From: Penium margaritaceum
Taxonomy: Eukaryota; Streptophyta; Zygnematophyceae; Desmidiales; Peniaceae
Direction of reading: 5' to 3'
Assembly (NCBI GenBank): GCA_023375785.1
Contig: SZWC01000038.1
Location: 1-21,861 of the forward strand
Length of the DNA: 21,861 bases
In this document: positions 1 to 11,204 of the stretch, in pieces
Layout of the letters: each line of letters begins with the position of its first letter
How positions within the stretch are numbered: position 1 is the stretch's first letter
The notes under the pieces: model-generated
Told to the model about the DNA's origin: nothing
What the model saw: the letters and a program-made list of their open reading frames with translations, nothing else
Databases searched by the model: none
Program-made: the position numbers and the translations under genes

Positions 1-6
1 TCATGT

Positions 7-1153
7 GGTCAACATTTACAACTCACAACACGGGTCACAGATAGTCAGAGGGGGCTAACAATGGTTTGGGAATACTAGCTGTCAACAATAAAGCACAAAG
101 ACCTTTGATACGTAATGACACGACGTGGTAACCATGTACAGTAAAAAAACCAAAGTAGGCATGTGTCACAAACCATGACCAAACGGATTTCATAGTGTGT
201 GGTCAACGTTGAAAACTCATAACACGAGTCACATCTGGTAAGTTGGGGAAACCATGGGTTGCGAACACTAGTTATCAACAAGCAAGTAGAAATATTTTCA
301 ACAAGGAGTGGTACGGTGTGGCTAGCGTGCACAGTGAGCAACCAAAGGACGCATATGTCACTGACTATGACCGAAGAAGTCCACTATGTGTGGTCAACAT
401 TGACAACTCATGCACGAGTCACAAATGGTCAGAGGGAGAGACAATGGTTTGAGAACCCTGTGTATTGACTAGAAAGGACAAAGAACTTCAATATGTAGTG
501 GCACGGTTTGGCTAATATGCACACCAAACAACCAAACTACGCATATGTCACTGACCATGCCCAGGGAATTTGAATGTGGGTGGTCAACGTTGACCAACCA
601 TAACACGAGACAAAAACGGTCAGGGGAGGAAACAATGATATGGGAATATCAGTTCTCAACTAGCAAGTACAACGACCTTCAGTCAGTAGTAGCCCGGCGT
701 GGCAACCATGCACAATATCTGACCAGAGTAGGCATATGTACTGCCTTTGAGCAAAGAAACGCGCTGTGTGTGGTCAACATTGACAACTCATAATACAAGT
801 CACAAATGGTGAGAGGGGGAAACAATGGTTTGGGAACACCAAGTATCAAATAGCAAGCACAATAAGCTTCAATGCATTGTGACACGGTGTGGATACCATG
901 CACGATGACCATCCAAAGTTAGCATATGTCATTGACCATGACCTAATAATGGCACTAAGTGTGATAAACCTTGACAACTCACAACACGAGTCACAAATAT
1001 TCAGGGTGGAATATAATGGTTTGTGAATACTAGTTATCGACTAGCAAGTACAAATACCTTCAATATGTAGTGGCACAGCGTGGCTATGATGCACAGTGAT
1101 AAACCAAACTATGCATATGTGACTGACCATGAACAAAGAAGTGCACTTCACGT
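7..1153. repeat. HOR copy 1, complete A-B-C-D-E-F
   Basis: Monomers begin at 7 (A), 201 (B), 392 (C), 582 (D), 772 (E) and 963 (F). This 1147-bp copy is a good reference for the six-monomer order. Bases 1-6 are the end of the preceding F monomer. The F phase motif is altered to GATAAACC. Confidence 0.92.
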
Positions 1154-2278
1154 GGTCAACATTTACAACTCACAACACAGGTCACAGATAGTCAAAGGGG
1201 CCTAACAGTTGTTTGGGAACACTAGCTGTCAACAAGAAAGCACAAAGACCTTCGATACATAATGACACGGCGTGGTAACCATGTACAGTAACAAACCAAA
1301 GTAGGCATGTGTCACGAACCATGACCAAACGGATTTCACAGTGTGTGGTCAACATTGAAAACTCATAACACGAGTCACAACTGGTCAGTGGGGAAAAACC
1401 ATGGGTTGGAACACTAGTTATCAAGTAGCAAGTAGAAATATTTTAAGCAAGTTGTGGCACGATGTGGCTAGCGCGCATAGGGACCAAGCAAAGGATGCAT
1501 ATGTCACTCACTATGACTGAAGAAGTCCACTATGTGTGGTCAACATTGAAAACTCATAACACGAGTCAAAAATGGTCAGAGGGAGAGACAATGGTTTGGA
1601 AACCCTAGGTATCGACTAGAAAGGACAAGGACGTTCAATACGTAGTGGCACGGTGTGGCTAATATACACACCAAACAGCCAAACTAGGCATACGTTAGCG
1701 ACAATGACGAGATAATTTCAATATGGGTGGTCAACGTTGACCAACCATAACACAAGTCAAAAACGGTCAGGGGAGGAAACAATGCTATGGGAATATCAGT
1801 TCTCAACTAGCAAGTACAACAACCTTCATTCAGTAGAAGCACGGTGTGCCTACCATGCACAAGGACTGACCAATGATCACAGAAATCTGCTGTGTGTGGT
1901 CAACATTGACAACTCATCCTACGAGTCACAAATGGTCAGAGGGGGAAACAATGGTTTGGGAACACCTAGTATCAAAAAGCAAGCACAATGAGGTTCAATA
2001 CTTTGTGGCCTGGTGTGGATACCATGACGATGACCAACCAAAGTAGGCATATGTCACTGCCCATGACCAGAGAATGTCACCATGTGTGGTAAACCTTGAC
2101 AACTCATAACACGATTCACAAATGGTCAGGGTGGAATACAATGGTTTGTGGGTACTAGTTATTGACTAGCAAGGAGAAATACCTTCAATATGTAGTGGTA
2201 CAGCATGGCTAAAATGCACAGTGACCAACCAAAGTATGCATATGTCACTGACCATGAACAAAGAATTTCACTTCATGT
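1154..2278. repeat. HOR copy 2, complete, with a short D monomer
   Basis: Monomers begin at 1154 (A), 1347 (B), 1538 (C), 1729 (D), 1898 (E) and 2088 (F). D is only 169 bp because about 21 bp are missing near 1860-1882, where the segment normally reading AAAGTAGGCATATGTACTGC is absent. The copy is 1125 bp in total. Confidence 0.9.
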
Positions 2279-3203
2279 GGTCAACATTTACAACTCACAA
2301 CACGGGTCACAGATATTCAGAGGGGGCTAACAATGGTTTGGGAACACTAGCTGTCAACAAGAAAGCACAAAGAGTAGTGGCACGGTTTGGCTAGCGTGCA
2401 TAGTGACCAACCTAAGGATGAATACGTCACTGACTATGACAGATGAAATCCAGTATGCGTGATCAATATTGACAACTCATAACAGGAGTCACAAATGGTC
2501 AGAGGGAGAGACAATGGTTTGGGAACCCTATGCATGGACTACAAAGGAAAAAAAAGTTCAAAACGTAGTGGCACGGTGTGGCTACTATGCACACCAAACA
2601 ACCAAACTAGGCATATGTCACCAACCATGATGAAACAATTCCAATATGGGTGGTCAACATTCACTAACCATAACACGAGTCACAGATGGTCTGTGAATAT
2701 CAGTTCTCCACTAGCAAGTACAGTGGCCTTCAATCAATAGTAGCACGGTGTGGCTACCATGCACAATGACCGACCAAAGTGGGCATGTGTACTGCCTTTG
2801 ACCAAAGAAATTCGCTGTGTGTGGTCAATGTTAAAAACTCATGATACAAGTCACAAATGATCAGAGGGGGAACCAATGGTTTGGGAACACCAAGTATCAA
2901 CTAGCAAGCACAATGACCTTCAATATGCTGTGGCACGTGTCGATACCATGCACGATGACCAACCAAGGTATGCATATGTCACTGACCATGACCAAAGAAT
3001 GTCACCATGTGTGGTAAACACAGACAGCTCATAACACGAGTCACAAATGGTCAGAGTGGAAGATAATGGTTTCTAAATACTAGTTATCAACTAGTAAGTA
3101 CGAATACCTTCAATATGTAGTGGCACAGTGTGGCTACAATGCATACTCACCAACGAAAGTATGCATATGTCACTGACCATGACCAAAGAATTTCACTTCA
3201 TGT
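2279..3203. repeat. HOR copy 3, five-monomer variant with fused A/B monomer
   Basis: Monomers begin at 2279 (A/B fusion, 182 bp), 2461 (C), 2652 (D), 2823 (E) and 3013 (F). At about 2373 the A sequence GAAAGCACAAAGA runs straight into the B sequence GTAGTGGCACGG, removing about 200 bp. D has a 19-bp deletion near 2688 between two GGTC tetramers. The C-F monomers carry diagnostic variants shared with the blocks at 9115 and 15582, such as CTATGCATGG or CTATTCATGG in C. Confidence 0.9.
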
Positions 3204-3462
3204 GGACAATATTGACAACTCACAACAAGATTCATGGATATTCAGAGGGGCTAACAGCGGTTTGGGAACACTGGCTATTAACAAGAAAACACAAAGACAT
3301 TCAATACGTAGGGACACGGCGTGGTAACCATGTACAGGGACAAACCAAAGTAGGCATACGTCACAATCCATTACCAAACAGAATTTACGTTGTGTGGTCA
3401 ACCTTGGAAACTCATAACACGAGTCACAAATGGTTAGTGGGGGAAACCATAGGATGGGAACA

Positions 3463-3477
3463 CTAGTTATCAACTAG
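3463..3477. repeat. Representative 15-bp dyad of B and F monomers
   Basis: CTAGTT and AACTAG flank ATC, a perfect inverted repeat about 67-81 bases after the phase mark. It recurs in many B monomers. F monomers have the related CTAGT-TATCG-ACTAG. It is absent or broken in C, D and E monomers. Confidence 0.8.
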
Positions 3478-3526
3478 CAAGTCGAAATATTTTCAACAAG
3501 TAGTGGCACGGTGTGGCTAGCGTGCA

Positions 3527-3558
3527 CAGTGACCAACCAAAGTATGCATATGTCACTG
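3527..3558. repeat. Representative spaced dyad, CAGTGAC / GTCACTG
   Basis: Seven-base arms are separated by 18 bases, about 131-162 bases after the phase mark. The pair is present in many B and F monomers that read CACAGTGACCAACC...CATATGTCACTG. D and E monomers usually have CAATGACC or CGATGACC and lose the left arm. Confidence 0.75.
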
Positions 3559-4539
3559 ACCATGACCAAATAATGGCACTAAGTGTGGTAAACCTTGACA
3601 ACTCATAACACGAGTCACAAATGGTTAGTGGGGGAAACCATAGGATGGGAACACTAGTTATCAACTAGCAAGTCGAAATATTTTCAACAAGTAGTGGCAC
3701 GGTGTGGCTAGCGTGCACAGTGACCAACCAAAGGATGCGTATGTCACTGACGATGACCAAAGAAGTCCAAGATGTGTGGTCAACATTGACAACTCGTAAC
3801 ACGAGTCACAAATGGTCAGAGGGAGAGACAATGGTTTGGGAACCATATGTATCGACTAGAAAGGACAAAGAACTTCAATACGTAGTGGCACGGTGTGGCT
3901 AATATGCACACCAAATAACCAAACTAGGCATATGTCATTGACCATGACCAGAGGACTTCAATATGGGTGGTCAACGTTGACCAACCATAACACGAGTCAC
4001 AAACAGTCAGGGGAGGAAACAATGCTATGGGAATATCAGTTCTCAACTAGCAAGTACAACGACCTTCACTCTGTAGTAGCACAGTGTGGCTACCATGCAC
4101 AATGACCGACCAAAGTAGGCAAATGTAATGCCTTTGACCAAGAAATCCACAGTGTGTGGTGAACATTGATAACTCATAATACGAGTCACAAATGGTCACA
4201 GGGGGAAACAATGGTTTGTGAACACTAGGTATCAAATAGCAAGCACAAGGAGCTTCAATAAGGTGTGGCACAGTGTGGATACCATGCATGATGACCAACC
4301 AAAGTAGGCATATGTCACTGACCATGACCAAATAATGGCACTAAGTGTGGTAAACCTTGACAACTCATAACACGAGTCACAAATGGGCAGGGTAGAAGAT
4401 AATGGTTTGTGAACACTAGTTATCCACTAGCAAGTACAAATACCTTTGATATGTAGTGGCACAGTGTGGCTACAATGCACATTGACCAACCAAAGCATGC
4501 ATATGTCACTGACCATGAACAAAGAATTTCACTTCATGT

Positions 4540-5493
4540 GGTCAACACTTACAACTCACAACACGGGTCACAGATAGTCAGAGGGGACTAACAATGGGTT
4601 GGGAGCACTAGCTGTCAACAAGAAAGCACAGACCTTCGATACATAATGACACGGTGTGGTAACCATGTACAGTGACAAACCAAAGTAGGTATGTGTCACA
4701 AACCATGACCAAACGGATTTCACAGTGTGTGGTCAACGTTGAAAACTCATAACATGAGTCACAAATGGTCAGTGGGGGGAACCATGGGTTGGGAACACTA
4801 GTTATCAACTAGCAAGTAGAAAGATTTTCGACAAGTAGTGGCATGGTGTGGATAGCATGCACAGTGACCAACCAAAGGATGCACACGTCACTGGCTATGA
4901 CCGAAGAAGTCCACTATGTATAGTCAACATTGACAACGCATAACACAAGTCACAAATGGTCAGAGGGAAAGACAATGGTTTGGGAACCCTATGTATCGAC
5001 TAGAAAGGATGAAGAACTTCAATACGTAGTGGCACGGTGTGGCTACTATGCACACCAAACAAGCAAACTAGGCATATGTCACCAACCATGATGAAAGAAT
5101 TCCAATATGGGTGGTAAACATTCACCAACCATAAAACGAGTCACAGACGGTCAGAAGGGGAAACAATGGTCTGTGAATATCAGTTATCCACTAGCAAATA
5201 CAGTGGCCTTCAATCAGTATAAGCACGGTGTGGCTACAATGCACAATGACTGACCAAAGTAGGCATATGTACTACTGTTGACCAAAGAAATCCGCTGTAT
5301 GTGGTCAGTGTTGACAACTCATAATAGGAGTCACCAATGGTTCGAGGGGGAGACAATGGTTTGGGAACACCAGGTATCAACTAGCAAGCACAATGACCTT
5401 CAATAAGGTGTGGCACGGTGTGGATACCATGCACGATGACCAACCAAAGTAGGCAGATGTCACTGACCATGAACAAAAAATGTCACTATGTGT
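4540..5493. repeat. HOR copy 5, truncated A-B-C-D-E
   Basis: Monomers begin at 4540 (A), 4731 (B), 4922 (C), 5113 (D) and 5303 (E). The next monomer, at 5494, is type C, so F, A and B have been skipped. The D and E monomers resemble those at 7980 and 8170 (shared GGTTCGAGGGGGAGAC in E), which links this block to HOR copy 8. Confidence 0.85.
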
Positions 5494-6223
5494 GGTCAAA
5501 ATTGACAACTCATAACACGAGTCCCAAATGGTCACAGGGAGAGACAGTGGTTTGAAAATCCTATGTATTGACTAGAAAGGACAAGGAACTTCAATACGTA
5601 GTGGCACGCTGTGGCTAATATGCACATCAAACAATGAAACTAGGCATATGTGACTGTCTATGACCAGGGAATTTGAAAATGGTTGGTCAACGTTGACCAA
5701 CCATAAAACGAGTAAAAAACGGTCAGGGGAGGAAACAATGCTATGGGAATATCAGTTCTCAACTAGCAAGAACAACGACCTTCAGTCAGTAGTAGCACGG
5801 CATGGCAATCATGCACAACGACCGACTAAAGTAGTCATATGTAGTGCCTTTGAGCGAAAAAACCCGCTGTGTGTGGTCAAAATTGACAGCTCATAATAAG
5901 ATTCACAAATGGTCAAAGGGGGAAACAATGGTTTGGGAACACCAAGTATCAAAAAGCAAGCACAAGGAGCTTCAATACGTTGTGGCATGGTGTGGATACC
6001 ATGCACGATGACCAAATAATGGCACTAAGTGTGATGAACCTTGACAACTCATAACACAAGTCACAACTGGTCAGGGTGGATTATAATAGTTTGTGAATAC
6101 TAGTTATCGACTAGCAAGTACAAACACCATCAATGTATATTGGCACAGTGTGGCTACAATGCACAGTAACCAACCAAAGTATGCATATGTGACTGACCAT
6201 GAACAAATAATTTCACTTCATGT
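5494..6223. repeat. HOR copy 6, truncated C-D-E-F
   Basis: Monomers begin at 5494 (C), 5685 (D), 5875 (E) and 6033 (F). E is 158 bp: 33 bp are missing at about 6009 between two ATGACCA heptamers. D contains the only perfect 26-bp palindrome seen in the array (5679-5704). Confidence 0.87.
5679..5704. repeat. Perfect 26-bp palindrome in a D monomer
   Basis: Centred between 5691 and 5692, with half-site GTTGACCAACCAT and its exact reverse complement. Other D monomers carry the same dyad, usually with one mismatched pair because they read ATGGGTGG on the left arm. The central 14 bp (GGTCAACGTTGACC) is perfect at 582, 1729, 3969, 5685, 8543, 10633, 15955 and 17613. E monomers often retain a 12-bp core, GTCAACGTTGAC. 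The half-site contains TTGACC and ACCAACC, which in plants match W-box and AC-element cores. Any binding protein is inference. Confidence 0.9.
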
Positions 6224-7404
6224 GGTCAACATTTACAACTCACAACACGGGTCACAGATAGTCAGAGGGGGCTAACAATGGTTTGGGAATACTAGCTGTC
6301 AACAAGAAATAACAAATACCTTCGATGCGTAATGACACGACATGGTAACCATGTATTGTAACAACCCAATGTAGGCATCTGTCACAAACCATGACCAAAC
6401 GGATTTCACAGTGTGTGGTCAACGTTGACAGCTCATAGCACAAGTCACAACTGGTCAGCGGGGGAAGCCATGCGTTGGGAACACTAGTTATCAATGAGAA
6501 ATTACAAAGATTTTAAACAAGTAGTGGTCCGGTGTGGCTAGCGTGCACAGTGACCAACCAAAGGATGCATATGTCATTGACTATGACCGAAGATGTCCAC
6601 TATGTGTGGTCAACATTGACAACTCACAACACGAGTCCCAAATGGTCAGAGGGAGAGACAATGGGTTGGGAATCCTATGTATTGACTAGAAAGGACAAGG
6701 AACTTCAATATGTAGTGGCACGGTGTGGCTAATATACACACCAAACAACCAAACTAGGCATATGTCACTGACCATGGCCACGGAATTTCAATATGGGTGG
6801 TCAATGTTGACCAACCATAACACGAGTGAAAAACGGTCAGGGAAGGAAACAATGCTATGGGAATATCAGTTCTAAACTAGCAAGTACAACGACGTTCAGT
6901 CAATAGTAGCACGGCGTGGCAACCATGCACAATGACCGACCAAAGTAGGCATGTGTACTGCCTTCGAGCAAAGAAACCCGCTGTGTGTGGTCAAAATGGA
7001 CAACTCATACTACGAGTCACAAATGGTCAGAGGGGGAAGCAATGGTTTGGGAACCCTATTCATGGACTAGAAACAATTGTTTGGGAACACCAGGTTTCAA
7101 CTAGCAAGCACAGTGACCTTCAATACGTTGTGGCACGGTGTCAATACCATACACGATGACCAACCAAGGTATGCATATGTCACTGACCATGACCAAGGAA
7201 TGTCACCATTTGTAGTAAACTTTGACAGCTCATAACACGAGTCACAAATGGTCAGAGTTGAAGAAAATGGTTTCTAAATACTAGTTATCAACTAGCAAGT
7301 ACGGATACCTTCAATATGTAGTGGCACAGCGTGGCTACAACGCACAGTGACCAACCAAAGTATGCATATGTCACTGACCATAACCAAAGACGTTCATTTC
7401 ATGT
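6224..7404. repeat. HOR copy 7, complete, with an insertion in E
   Basis: Monomers begin at 6224 (A), 6417 (B), 6608 (C), 6799 (D), 6989 (E) and 7214 (F). E is 225 bp because about 35 bp resembling a C monomer sit near 7049-7084. The copy is 1181 bp. Confidence 0.9.
7049..7084. repeat. Insertion of C-type sequence in an E monomer
   Basis: This E monomer carries about 35 extra bases, including GAACCCTATTCATGGACTAG, between two copies of GTTTGGGAAC. The CTATTCATGG variant is otherwise seen only in the C monomer near 9363, so the patch was probably copied from that lineage by template switching or conversion. Confidence 0.8.
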
Positions 7405-8360
7405 GGTCAATGTCGACAACTCACAACACGAGTCACAGATATTCAGAGGGGCTAACAACGGTTTGGGAACACTGGCTATCAATAAGAAAGCACAAAGACC
7501 TTCGATACGTAATGAAACAGCGTGTTAACCATGTACAGTGTCAAACCAAAGAAAGGCATGTGTCACAAACCATGACCAAACGGATTTCAGAGTGTGTGGT
7601 CAACATTGAAAACTCATAACATGAGTCACAAATGGTCAGTGGGGGATACCATGGGTTGGGAACACTAGTGATCAACTAGCAAGTAGAAAGATTTTCAACA
7701 AGTATTGGAACGGTGTGGCTAGCGTGCATAGTGACCAACCAAAGGATGCACACGTCACTGACTATGACCAAAGAAGTCCACTATGTATGGTCAACATTGA
7801 CAATTCATAACACGAGTCAAAAATGATCAGAGAGAGAGACAATGGTTAGGCAACCCTATGTATTGACTAGAAAGGACAAAGATCTTCAATACGTAGTGGC
7901 AAGGTGTGGCTAATATGCACACGAAACATCCACACTAGGCATACGTCACCAACCATGGTGAAAGAATTCCAATATGGGCGGTCAACATTCACCAGCCATA
8001 ACACGAGTCACAAACGGTCAGAGGGGGAAACAATGGTTGGCGAATATCAGTTCTCAACTAGCAAATACAGTGACCTTCAATCAGTATAAGCACGGTGTGG
8101 CTACCATGCACAATGACCGACCAAAGCAGGCATATGTACTACCTTTGACCAAAGAAATCCGCTGTGTGTGGTCAGTGTTGACAACTCATAATAGGAGTCA
8201 CCAATGGTTCGAGGGGGAGACAATGGTTTGGGAACACCAGGTATCAACTAGCAAGCACAATGACCTTCAATAAGTTGTGGCACGGTGTGGATACCATGCA
8301 AGATGACCAACCAAAGTAGGCATATGTCACTGACCATGACCAAAGAATGGCACTAAGTGT
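7405..8360. repeat. HOR copy 8, truncated A'-B-C-D-E
   Basis: Monomers begin at 7405 (A'), 7598 (B), 7789 (C), 7980 (D) and 8170 (E). As in the block starting at 4540, E is followed by C rather than F. The phase motif in D reads CGGTCAAC. Confidence 0.86.
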
Positions 8361-9114
8361 GGTAAACTCGTAACACGAGTCAGAAATGGTCAGAGCGAGA
8401 GACAATGGGTTGGGAACCCTATGTATCGACTAGAAAGGACAGATAACTTCAATACATAGTGGCACGGTGTGGGTAATGTGTACACCAATTAACCAAACTA
8501 GGCATATGTCACTGACCATGACCAGAGAATTTCAATGTAAGTGGTCAACGTTGACCAACCATAACATGAGTCAAAAACGGTCAGGGGAGGAAAAAATGCT
8601 ATGGGAATATCAATTCTCAACTAGCAAGTACAACGACCTTCAGTCAGTAGTAGCACGGTGTAGATACCATGCACAATGACCGACCAAAGTAGACATATGT
8701 ACTGCCTTTGACCAAAGAAACCCGCTGCGTGTGGTCAACATTGACAACTCATAACACAAGTCAAAAATGGCCAGAGGGGGAAACAATGGTTTGGGAACAC
8801 CAAGTATCAAATAGCAAGCAAAAGGAGCTTCAATACGTTGTGGCGCGTTGTGGATACCATGCACGATGACCAACCAAAGTAGGCATATGTCAGTGACCAT
8901 GACCAAATAATGGCACTAAGTGTGGTAAACCTTGACATCTCATAACACGAGTCACAAATGGTCAGGGTGCAATATAATGGTTTGTGAATACTAGTTATCG
9001 ACTAGCAAGTACAAATACCTTCAATATGTAGTGGCACAGTGTGACTACAATGCACCGTGACCAACCAAAGTATGCATATGTGACTGACCATGAACAAAGA
9101 ATTTCACTTAATGT
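8361..9114. repeat. HOR copy 9, truncated C-D-E-F
   Basis: Monomers begin at 8361 (F start passing into C), 8543 (D), 8733 (E) and 8924 (F). The first monomer starts with F-like GGTAAAC, then becomes C (GAGCGAGAGACAATGGG, AAGGACAGATAAC). It is 182 bp, so the exchange point lies within its first 20-30 bases. Confidence 0.85.
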
Positions 9115-10058
9115 GGCCAACATTTTCAACTCACAACACGGGTCACAGATAGTCAGAGGGGGCTAACAATGGTTTGGGAACACTAGCTGTCAACAAGAAA
9201 GCACAAAGAGTAGTGGCACGGTTTGGCTAGCGTGCACAGTGACCAACGTAAGGATGAAAACATCACTGACTATGACCGATGAAATCTAGTATGCGTGGTC
9301 ATCATTGACAACTCATGACACGAGTCACAAATGGTCGGGGGGAGAGACAATGGTTTGGGAACCCTATTCATGGACTAGAAAAGACAAATAAGTTCAATAG
9401 GTAGTGGCACGGTGTGGCTACTCTGCACACCAAACAACCAAACAGGGCATATGTCCCTGACCATGAGCAGATAATCTCAATATGGATGGTCAACGTTGAA
9501 CAACCATAACAGGAGTCACAAACGGTCAGGGGAGGAAACAATGCTATGGGAATATCAGTTCTCAAATAGCAAGTACAATGCTCTTCAGTCAGTAGTAGCA
9601 CGGTGTGGCTACCATGCACAATGACCGACAAAGTAGGCACGTGTACTGCCTCTAACCAAAGAAATCTGCTGTGTGTGGTCAACGTTGACAACTCATAATA
9701 AAAGTCGCAAATGGTCAGAGGGGGAAACACTTTTTGGGAACACCAGGTATCAACTAGTAAGGACAATGACCTTCAATACGTTGTGCCACGGTGTCGATAC
9801 CATGCACGATGAACAACCAAGGTATGCATATGTCACTGACCATTACCAAAGAATTTCACCATGTGTGGTAAACTTTGAACACTCATAACACGAGTCCGAA
9901 ATGGCCAGAGTGGACGATAATGGTTTATAATATACTAGTTATCGACTAGCAAGTACAAATACCTTCAATATGTAGTGGCACAGTGTGGCTACAATGCTTA
10001 GTGACCAACGAAAGTATGCATATGTCACTGACCATGACCAAAGAATTTCACTCCTTGT
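9115..10058. repeat. HOR copy 10, five-monomer variant with fused A/B monomer
   Basis: Monomers begin at 9115 (A/B fusion, 182 bp), 9297 (C), 9488 (D), 9677 (E) and 9867 (F). The A/B junction at about 9209 is the same as the one at 2373, which implies common descent. The following block is again of A' type. Confidence 0.9.
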
Positions 10059-11204
10059 GGTCAATGTTGACAACCCACAACACAAGTCACGGATATTCAG
10101 AGGGGCTAACAATGGTTTGGGAACACTGCCTATCAACAAGAAAGCACAAAGACCTTCGATACGTAGGGACACGGTGTGGTAACCATGTACAGGGACAAAC
10201 CAAAGTAGGCATATGTCACAAACCATGACCAAACAGATTTTACAGTGTGTGGTCAACGTTGGAAACTCATAACACGAGTCACAAATGGTCATTGGGGGAA
10301 ACCATGGGTTGGGAACACTAGTTATCAACTAGCAAGTCAAAATATTTTCAACAAGTAGCGGCACGGTGTGGCTAGCGTGCACAGTGAGCAACCAAAGGAT
10401 GCGTATGTCCCTGACTATGACCGAAGAAGTCCACTATGTGTGGTCAACATTGACAAAACATAACACGAGTCATAAATGGTCAGAGGGAGAGACAATGGTT
10501 TGGGAACCCTATGTATCGACTACAAAGGACAAAGAACTTCAATACGTAGTGGCACGTTGTGGCTAATATGCACACCAAACAACCAAACTAGGCATATGTC
10601 ACTGACCATGACCAGAGAACTTCAATATGGGTGGTCAACGTTGACCAACCGTAACACGAGTCACGAGCGGTCAGGGGAGGAAACATTGCTATTGGAATAT
10701 CAGTTCTCAACGACCAAGTACAACGACCTTCAGTCAGTAGTAGCACGGTGTGGTTACCATGCACAATGACCGACCAAAGTAGGCAAATGTAATGCCTTTG
10801 AGCAAAGAAATCCGCTGTGTGTGGTGAACGTTGACAACTCATAATGCGAGTCACAAATGGTCAGAGGGGGAAACAATGGTTTGGAAACACCAGGTATCAA
10901 ATAGCAAGCACAATAAGCTTCAATACGGTATGGCACAGTGTGGATACCATGCACGATGACCAACCAAAGTAGGCATATGTCACTCACCATGACCAAATAA
11001 TGGCACTAAGTGTGGTAAACCTTGACAACTCATAACACAAGTCACAAGTGGTCAGGGTATAAGATAATGGTTTGTGAACACTAGTTATCGACTAGCAAGT
11101 ACAAATACCTTCAATATGTAGTGGCACAGTGTGGCTACGATGCACTGTGACCAACCAAAATATGCATATGTCACTGACCATGAACAAAGAATTTCACTTC
11201 ATAT
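10059..11204. repeat. HOR copy 11, complete A'-B-C-D-E-F
   Basis: Monomers begin at 10059 (A'), 10251 (B), 10442 (C), 10633 (D), 10823 (E) and 11014 (F), 1146 bp in total. B begins GTTGGAAACTC rather than the commoner GTTGAAAACTC, a variant also seen after the A' monomers at 3204, 13861 and 16464. Confidence 0.92.

Larger units (their letters stand above)
3409..3733. repeat. Perfect 134-bp tandem duplication of B sequence, 191 bp apart
   Basis: Bases 3409-3542 and 3600-3733 read identically by eye. Both contain the private variants GGTTAGTGGGGG, CATAGGATGGG and AAGTCGAAATA, which distinguish them from other B monomers. The 57 bases between are the second half of an E monomer plus the start of F. 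This is a recent one-monomer duplication whose product is a B/E mosaic. Confidence 0.9.
3204..4539. repeat. HOR copy 4, seven monomers with a duplicated B
   Basis: Monomers begin at 3204 (A'), 3396 (B joined to the second half of E), 3587 (start of E/F then B), 3778 (C), 3969 (D), 4158 (E) and 4349 (F). The A' variant has GATATTCAGAGGGGCTAAC and ACACTGGCTAT, which distinguishes it from ordinary A. The extra monomer makes the copy 1336 bp. Confidence 0.88.

Noticed and set aside
10251-10270. CENP-B-box-like match around GTTGGAAAC
   Set aside because: Only the central TTGGAAA agrees with the mammalian box. The essential flanking bases are absent and most monomers read TTGAAAA or TTGACAA.
9368-10328. 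Minus-strand frames of about 130 codons with hydrophobic stretches that might suggest membrane peptides
   Set aside because: The hydrophobicity comes from the complement of the monomer. Equivalent frames elsewhere in the array are interrupted by stops and indels that show no coding constraint.
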